A stretch of 64,000 nt of DNA from Spinacia oleracea. Taxonomy: Eukaryota; Streptophyta; Magnoliopsida; Caryophyllales; Amaranthaceae. Both the position numbers and the translations under genes were made by a program. Below, one piece after another: positions 57,074 to 64,000 of this stretch. Where the stretch lies: contig NC_079491.1 in assembly GCF_020520425.1 (NCBI RefSeq), forward strand, positions 32,107,449 to 32,171,448. The letters are read 5' to 3'. The first letter of the stretch is position 1, and each line of letters opens with the position of its first letter. The notes under the pieces are model-generated. The model was given only the letters and a program-made list of their open reading frames with translations. It had not been told where the DNA came from and searched no databases.

Positions 57074-58497
57074 GAGTTAAGCTAAAGGTTGGGGTCTAAC
57101 CTTTTGGTTTTTTCACCCTTTAGGACCTCAACTTTTTTTTTTTCACCTTTTGGGGGCTCATGTTCATTTTCCGGCCAATTAACCATAGTTTAACTCACCG
57201 TTAACCATACTATCACTCAAACAATAAATAAAGACAAAGGTTAGGGTCCAACTTTTTGATTTTTTCACCGTTTAGGACCCGAATATTTTTTTCCACCTTT
57301 TGGGACCTCATATCCATATTTTGTATACCAACGTTATTTACTATAAAAAAAATCAGGAAATGCAAAAAAAAAGTTATCGCTCAAATTAATAATTATAATA
57401 AAAGTTATTAATATTTTTATTTTTATTAATTATTGTGTAATAATTGTTATTAATATATTTAACAATAATAATAATAATAATAATAATAATTCATCTTTCC
57501 CAAACCCCATCATACAATTAAAACTACATAGTACTCTTCTCCAAACATCATAGATAATATTTACTCATTCATAAGACCTTTAATAGTTCAAACTTAATTT
57601 ACGTAATCCAATAACAACTGATTTGAATATGTTTATAGAAAATTTGAGGTCAGCAATTTTAATTCGGAAATTGCTGATTAATTTTGATCGAGTTAAGCAT
57701 ACATCATTTAAGTACCTCATCAAATATGAGCATCAATAATCCAATTGTCTTTACTGTCATAAAACAATCAAGAAATAGTATGATATATTAACTTGTGATC
57801 AAAATCAGAATTCGTTTAAAATTAACCTATTTTTATTATTTTTACGTTTTTGTGTGGACATTATTAATATTCTTCAAACAAACCACAAATAATTGTGAGG
57901 ACATACCATCAATTGCGGATCTTCCTAACAACTTGGGTCCCGGGGAGGAAAATTCTTTAGTGTATTTTTAGTTCCACCATCCCCGTAAACCTTTGAGTAT
58001 AATTGTATGAATATCGTACTCTACTATATAAATTGCTTAATTCTTCTATTGTCATTGGACACCATAACCGAATATATAAAATATGATCAGCTTGTAAATA
58101 ATTATTTGCTTCTTTATTCATTAGATTATTTGATACCCAAATCAATTTATATATGGGCTAAATTTATGAATTAAGTTACATATCATTTCAATTTGAACTT
58201 ATTATATGTTAATGATTAGAAACATTAATAATTGAATTGGAATTACATGAAAACTTGAATGAGGTCTCAAAAGGTGAAAAAAGAAAGTTCAGGTCCTGAA
58301 AGGTGAAAAAACGAAAAGGTTAGTCCTCAAACTTTTGATTTACTTTAACCTTTTAACCCAATGACCTAACCTTTTAATGTACTCTAGTTAAATTTGGCAG
58401 GAAAAGGGGAATGAGGTCCCAGACGGTGAAAAAAAAAGGTATAGGTCCTAAACGGCGAAAAGTTCAAAAGGTTAGACCCCATTTATTAGCTTAACTC
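57074..58497. mobile_element. MULE-like non-autonomous element, 10-bp target duplication
   Basis: Ends GAGTTAAGCTAA... and ...TTAGCTTAACTC are inverted repeats that extend imperfectly for about 45 bases (GGGGTCTAACCTTTTG / CAAAAGGTTAGACCCC). TCTTATAATG lies exactly on both sides (57064-57073 and 58498-58507). The subterminal motif TTTTTCACC(G/C)TTTAGGACC repeats at both ends in inverse orientation. The interior is AT-rich with an (AAT)n tract at about 57466-57492. It has no coding capacity. A 9-11 bp duplication is typical of Mutator-like elements. Confidence 0.85.
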
Positions 58498-58710
58498 TCT
58501 TATAATGAGAGTGTCAAAATCAACTTTTGGAGTGACAAAATTATTTCTCTTATAAAATTGCTTGAAAATTGAAAGACATAAGTGAAATAATAGTAAAAAT
58601 GTATTTGACATGAATCAATATTGCTAAGGCATCATAAATATATAAGAAAATGTGATGATACATTATTTTTGGGAAGTTACATGACTTTTTTGTCTAATTA
58701 TTTTTTTATA

Positions 58711-58960
58711 CTCCCTCCATTTCTTTTTGTTGTATCCGTTTTCATTTTAAGCGTTTCTTTTTGTTGTATCCGTTTCTATTTTTGGACATACATTTTATCC
58801 TAAAATACCCTTACATTTCTATCTAATTACCAAAATACCTAAAGATTCTACCCATATTCCCACCTAAATTTCCCCACCCCTATTATTTAATTCTTTTCCC
58901 TTCCCCATATACCCATTCTTTCACCTCCTTTATCACCCATCATTATCACTCCTCTGGAAG
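58711..58960 (+). mobile_element. Left end of a second mariner-like element
   Basis: After TA, CTCCCTCCATTTCTTTTTGT and about 230 bases inward match the left end of the MLE at 47081 (shared blocks TTTTTGGACATAC, CCTAAAATACCCTTA, TCTACCCATATTCCCACC). No matching right end with its inner sequence is seen downstream, so it is a partial copy or a rearranged one. It runs directly into the FAR1-type gene's probable first exon. Confidence 0.75.
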
Positions 58961-58982
58961 ATGATACACATACATTGGGTGT

Positions 58983-61900
58983 ATGTTGAGTCAACATACC
59001 CTGCTATTTGGTTGGGCCAAATCAGCAATCATTTTTTCAGTTTTGGGGGGAGATGGGTTACAACATGGGGGAAAATTTTTGGGAAGTATTGCGCCATTAG
59101 AGAACCTGAGCGGGACTTATTGCGCCATTAACACCTCCCAAAAATTTTCCCGCTCACACCTTCCTAAAAAAAAAAAAAATCCAAAAAAATCAGATTTGAG
59201 CTTCAACCATTTTTGGCTGGGTGTCTGGTTTTTGAAGACGAAGTTGAACCAGTTCCTAACTCCCATTTTCATTGAAGACGAAGCTCAAATTGTTGCAGGT
59301 AATTTTTTCAACAAAGTTTAGGGTTTTATCTTGTTACTGTAAATCTTGAAATTATTTTGATGAAGTTATGATTTTGTGATTACTACTGAATGCATGTTAT
59401 CTGATCAGATCTAAGTTCGTGAATTTTGGGTGGATATTACGAAGTTGTGTTATTATTTTAGGGTTTATAGTTACGTAGTATTAAACTTGCAGTACGTAGT
59501 ATATTGAAAAACCAATTACGTAGGTTTTAATTATAATTATTGCGTTTCGTTTTATAAAAAATGCCGTTATTATATTAATGTAGAACGTGCTATCGTAATA
59601 ATAAATACGTTTCGTTATATTAATTTAAATATTAAATGTATCACGTTTTTAATAATGTGTCGTAAAATATTACAGTGTTATACGCTAGAGCCATTGAAGG
59701 AATAGACCTTAATGAAACTGTAACAATTGAAGATTGTAATGAGGATACCGGTGCAACTGATAAGAACTCCAATCCCCCTACCGTAGGTATGTGCTTTACA
59801 ACGGGTCAAGAATTTTTCGATTTTTGTAATATGTATGCGTTTAAGGAAGGTTTTGAGATGTTTATGAAAAGTAATAATTTGAAACAAGAGTATAAGGCTA
59901 TTGGAGTGAATAGGAAAGGTACTGGAGATCTTGAGCCAAAGCATCACATGATGGAATTAATAAGATTAAAATGTAAGAAGGGAGGCACGAACGTTGGGTC
60001 CAATGTAACTGGTTGTAAAATGTTCGTTTATGGTAAATTTAAAGACGATAAGTTTACCATATTGAAGTGTGAGTTGGAACACAATCATGCTCTAAATCCA
60101 GATTGTAGTAGAATGATGGTTAACTATAGGAATATTGATAGTACGACGTTTAAAAGAGCGATGATTAATGACATGGGTGGTGTTAGCATTAGCAAAAACT
60201 ATGGTACTCAATTGATTGAAAAGGGTGGGTTTGACAATATCGCATTCAACCAGAGGGACCTTAGGAATGCGATAAGTGTAGAACGGCGTAAGTCTAGGTT
60301 TCAGGATTCTGATGCAGCAGGATTAGATCAATATTTTAAAGCGCAACGGGAATTGAATTCTGAATTTTATTGCTCCATCCAAAAAGACGATGAAGGTGTA
60401 TTTACAAACGCATTTTGGTCCGATGCGCGAAGTAGAGGGACATGCAAGTATTTTTGAGATGTAATCACATTCGATACAACCTTTTCATGCAACAGGTATT
60501 TATATAATTATAATTTTTTGCAATCGTTATTTTTATTTTTTTACATATATTTTTTTAATTGACTACTTAACAATTTTGTACTAGGTTCCGTATGCCCTTT
60601 GCACCATTTATTGGTGTAAACCACCATGGAAAGTCAATTATATTTGCGGCAGCACTTATATCCCACGAAGATGCGCCAACATTTGTTTGGGTGTTCGAAG
60701 AATTCCTGAAGTGTATGGGTAAGGCTCCTAAGGGCATCCTAACGGACCAAGACAAGGCAATAGGTAAAGCAATTAAGCAAGTGTTCCCTGGCGTGCCGCA
60801 CAGACTATGTCTATGGCACATGCTCCAAAATGCTAAGAAAGCGCTTGGTAGTCGTAAGGACTGGCCGAAGATTGATACCCTAATACGTACTGCCATACAC
60901 GATTTTCTTGATCCTGACGAGTTTGATGAAGCATGGACTCATGTGATGGAAGAATACCGTCTAAGCGGTGCTGGGTGGATGAAGGATGCGTACGAACTGA
61001 GGCGTCAGTGGGCTCCGGCGTACAACAGAGGAAAGTTTTGGGCTGGTATGTCTTCTACACAAAGAAGTGAAGGTATGAAACGATTCTTCAAAACTCATGT
61101 TAACTTAGAATGCGGTTTGGTTTTGTTCATTAAAAATTATGAGTGGTGCATGAGGATAAAAGCTGAGGAAGAGAAGCAGGATAATTATGATAGCATTGAT
61201 AAGATTCCCCGTCTTGAGCCGGATAAGAGTGTGTTAGTTGAATATGTGCTGGTTAAGTCGTACACTAATGAGAAGTTTGCGGAGGTGGTGGCAGAGCGTA
61301 AGGGGTTGATGCACACTAATGTCACTAAAATCGATGCTCTCGGTACCGTGTCATTCTATAGAGCAGATGAGAAATTGACATCCCCATTCTGGCGGAAAAG
61401 GTTCAAACAGTACAACGTCAAAGTGGATAAGGTTAAGGGTGAATTACATTGCTCGTGCAACTTGTTTGAATTCACGGGCATACTATGTAGGCACATATTG
61501 AAGGCAATGTATGTTGAAGATTTTCAAGTTCTTCCTGAAAAATACATTTTACCACGTTGGATGAAACAAGTGAGGTCGTATGAAAGTCTTCAGGTTTCTT
61601 ACTTTGACCCATTAGAGTCATCTCGGTTAGCGAAAGCCAAAGAGTTGTCACAAAGGCAAAATTACCTGTATGAGATGATCATGCATAGTGAAGAAGCTTT
61701 GAAATTGTACAAAGAGGCTATGGATGTTGTTCGTCTTAAAATGGAGGATGCAATCGGAATACGAAAGAGGGGTGACACGGGTGACGATTCAATATTTTGG
61801 TGGGATCCCGATGCCCGTAATGTGTTTGGTCGTCGTAGGCTACGACCAAGAGAATTCGACGAAAGGGCTCTTTTGAGGAACGCTGAGGAGGTTGTTGGCG

Positions 61901-62343
61901 AAGACGTCTTAAAGACCCCGGTTGATAAAAGGCATACTGGAAGGGCAACGACTAAAAGAAATACGCCATTTGATAAAAGTGCTGCTGGGCCGTCGAAGAA
62001 GAACCAAACAACACAAGAGGAATTAGCCGCGAAAGAGGTAATTACTTTCTATGAAACATTGAACTTTAATTGTTTTTTTTCACCATATTATTAAATTATA
62101 TGTCTGGCTAATTTTCGTATATAATTATTTCAGGCGCTAATTTCCTCCGCATTTGGTAACATTCCTAGTTATCGTGCTAGGCGTGACCACGCAAATAACG
62201 TGGCAGGACCGTATCTGGATACGGGCTTGAACAACGGAGTTTTGTTCGAAGATATTCCTCAAGGGTCCCAAATCAACTTTTCTCAAGATAATTCACAAGC
62301 ATTCAGTAATCTTGAGAGTTACCCGTGGTGCACAAGACTATGA
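58983..62343 (+). pseudogene. FAR1/FHY3-related (MULE-type) gene with one in-frame stop
   Basis: FAR1-family proteins are DNA-binding factors derived from Mutator transposases. Exons: 58983-59298 (provisional), 59676-60495, 60585-62037, 62134-62343; all phases fit. Domains: FAR1 DNA-binding zinc-ribbon region (about 59790-60110), MULE transposase core (PFAPFIGVNHHGKS, ILTDQDKAIGKAI, HRLCLWHML; about 60440-61150), SWIM zinc finger CSCNLFEFTGILCRHIL near 61450. A TGA at 60455-60457 replaces the usual Gly codon of the YFGDV motif. Everything else is open. A donor at CAA|GTATTT (60447/60448) would splice out the stop in frame but would lose the first catalytic Asp region. The provisional exon 1 overlaps a hairpin and may be non-coding; without it no ATG precedes the FAR1 domain near its start. 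Confidence 0.8.
59064..59150. repeat. Inverted repeat with internal TATTGCGCCATTA direct repeat
   Basis: GGGGGAAAATTTTTGGGAAG pairs with CTCCCAAAAATTTTCCCGC around a loop in which TTGCGCCATTA occurs twice. It lies in the provisional first exon of the FAR1-type gene. GCGCCATTA also occurs in C/D-like modules 1 and 3 of the MLE. Confidence 0.7.
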
Positions 62344-62519
62344 TGCATGTTTTTTTTTAATGTAGTTAAAGACGTTAATTGAATTATTTTCTATATGCAA
62401 TCAAGGTTTTAATGCAAAGATGTAACTTGAATTTATTTATAAATCTAATTATGGATTGCAATTTCATATTTATTCGTTGTTAACGATACGGAGTAAAACA
62501 TTTGTAACAGGAATTAGAG

Positions 62520-63330
62520 TAGTGAATATTGTGTGTAATCGTAAAACAATTGTTGTGACCAAGTTTTGAATTTTAAAAACTGCATTGAATTTTAAAAAAT
62601 GAAAAGGGAGGGGGGGGGGGGGGGCAGTTATGTTCAAGCGTGGATTCGAACCCGTGACCATAGAGTAAAGCGCGCCCTATTATGAGGCAAGTAATGTGAC
62701 CAAGTTGACGGTGAGGCAAAGCCATTAGCAGTTTCGAATTAATATAGTACTTAAGCCTCCGTCCTTTTTGGAAATTGAATTAAATCGTAAAACAATTGTT
62801 GTGTGTTTATATAAAACAAAATAGTAAAAAAAAAATGTTAATAGTAGAAACGACTGCAGAAAATTTTAAAAAATGAAAAGGGATAGGGGGGGGAGGGGAG
62901 CAGTTATGTTCAAGCGTGGATTCGAACCCGTGACCATAGAGTAAAGCGCGCCCTATTATGAGGCAAGTAATGTGACCAAGTTGACGGTGAGGCAAAGCCA
63001 TTGGCAGTTTCGAATTAATATAGTACTTAAGCCTCCATCCTTTTTGGAAATTGAATTAAATCGTAAAACAATTGTTGTGTGTTTATATAAAACAAAATAG
63101 TAAAAAAAATGTGAATAGTAGAAAAGACTGCAGAAAATTTTAAAAAATGAAAAGGGATGGGGGGGGAGGGGAGAGTTTATGTTCAAGCGTGGATTCGAAC
63201 CCGTGACCATAGAGTAAAGTGCGCCCTATTATGAGGCAAGTAATGTGACCAAGTTGACGGTGAGGCAAAGCCATTGGTAGTTTCGAATTGATATAGTACT
63301 TAAGCCTCCGTCGTTGTAGCCATTTGAATT
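62520..63330 (-). repeat. Tandem triplication, about 275-bp unit, with tRNA-like B box
   Basis: Three copies share GTTCAAGCGTGGATTCGAAC (starting about 62630, 62906 and 63181), ACCATAGAGTAAAG(C/T)GCGCC, GAGGCAAGTAATGTGACCAA and TTGACGGTGAGGCAAAGCCA. On the minus strand each holds GGTTCGAATCC, a perfect RNA polymerase III B box, preceded by GGTCACG as in a tRNA T arm. A poly-G tract precedes each on the plus strand. I do not see a complete tRNA fold or a clear A box. A tRNA-derived SINE fragment that was later amplified is likely. Confidence 0.7.
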
Positions 63331-63897
63331 AGGCCGTTTCTTACAATTGTGTTTCTTAAAGGTTGATACTAGAAGCCACACAATTCATGATAGTAAACTA
63401 GATTCGTGGAAATGTAGCGTCATTTTCTATCGTCGACCCTTGAACTTGTATCACAATACTTATTGGAATCGATAAAACCTTGTTTTATTTGTTGTGACGA
63501 TATATTGAAAGAGTAGAATACATATTTGCATAGTTTAAAATGTTTTACCAATTTTACACACAAATTTTCTCCATCGACATAACGTACTCGGAACTGTTTA
63601 CGTGCATTATTTTTCCCTTTTTCCTCTTCTATTAAAATAAGATATAATTACTCACTCGCCAATGTTATATTGTCAATTTGTAAACTTTATAAGATGTTGT
63701 AGTTTCAATATATAACGAAAAGAGAATTTTATAAGATAACATCAAAATGTTATAAATTAAACGCTTTGTCTGACCCAAAATTAGACGATAGAAATCACAT
63801 TAAAATGTCAAAGTACTGACCCAAAATGAGTAAAATTCAAAATATCCAGAGTGCAACAAAAACATAGAAATTGTTTTGAAAATTTTAAATCTGATCC
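63331..63897. other. Gene-free AT-rich DNA
   Basis: No coding or repeat signal is visible beyond simple AT richness. It may include the 3' UTR of the minus-strand gene suspected at the window edge. Confidence 0.4.
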
Positions 63898-64000
63898 CTA
63901 TCCAGCAACATTTGAGACAATCCTTAAAACTTCTTTTGGACTCTTCTCGTTGTTCGAGTGTCCAAGTAGACGTCCAAGGATGTAGGCGCGAACTTGCTTG
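63898..64000 (-). CDS. Possible 3' end of a minus-strand gene, partial
   Basis: The minus-strand frame from the window edge reads KQVRAYILGRLLGHSNNEKS, then PKEVLRIVSNVAG and a TAG stop at 63898-63900. Composition is protein-like and richer in GC than the flank. The family is not recognised, and the fragment is too short to be sure it is coding. Confidence 0.35.
   Translation of the reverse strand, partial: KQVRAYILGRLLGHSNNEKSPKEVLRIVSNVAG

Noticed and set aside
62490-62496. ACGGAGTA as a possible right end of a mariner element enclosing the FAR1-type gene
   Set aside because: Only the outermost few bases fit; the inner TTGTATCC-type sequence of the MLE end is absent, and TACGGAGTA words are common here.
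62470-63210. Pro-rich minus-strand frames across the tandem triplication
   Set aside because: They follow the repeated G-tract/tRNA-like unit and are not independent genes.
1-64000. CRISPR arrays, bacterial operons, rRNA genes or complete tRNA genes
   Set aside because: None seen; tandem repeats here lack CRISPR-like constant repeat and variable spacer structure, and the only tRNA-like sequence has just a T-arm/B box.

Overview
The window is nuclear DNA of a eudicot plant. It is AT-rich, has genes with many small GT-AG introns, and carries nested plant transposons. SERRATE and ribosomal protein eL30 are host genes. The mariner/Stowaway ends (CTCCCTCC... with TA duplications) and the LTR family with GGAAATATT/CCGGAAACG repeats suggest Caryophyllales, probably Amaranthaceae such as spinach. 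That placement rests on remembered repeat families and is an inference.

Layout. 1-2667 is intergenic and holds a Stowaway-type MITE and a minisatellite. 2668-11628 (minus strand) is a complete 12-exon SERRATE gene; its large introns contain a compound non-autonomous Helitron and a tandem duplication. 11640-13152 is the SERRATE upstream region with several MITEs. 13158-42953 is a Copia-type LTR element with 1380-bp LTRs, CTTTT target duplications and a decayed pol. A roughly 19.4-kb Helitron (about 17507-36936) sits inside it.

The Helitron carries three plus-strand genes: an unrecognised 326-aa protein with two dsRNA-binding-like repeats, an uninterrupted Rep/helicase (HUH nuclease plus PIF1-type helicase, about 1438 aa), and an RPA70-like single-strand binding protein in nine exons. 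It ends in an 11-bp GC hairpin followed by CTAG. The host LTRs differ at about two positions, so the Helitron insertion is probably younger than about 0.1 My. This is the most striking structure in the window.

43404-45395 is a Harbinger-like element with a hAT-like element nested inside. 47081-53570 is a mariner-like element (MLE) with matching TIRs and an intact DD39D transposase on the minus strand. It also carries a second, unrecognised two-exon gene on the plus strand, and between the two genes a cluster of C/D-snoRNA-like modules and long-stem hairpins. 53857-55726 is the four-exon RPL30 (eL30) gene. 57074-58497 is a MULE-like element with a 10-bp target duplication. 58983-62343 is a FAR1/MULE-type gene with one in-frame stop, whose 5' region comes from mariner-like sequence. 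62520-63330 is a three-copy tandem repeat with a tRNA-like B box. The last 100 bases may be the 3' end of another minus-strand gene.
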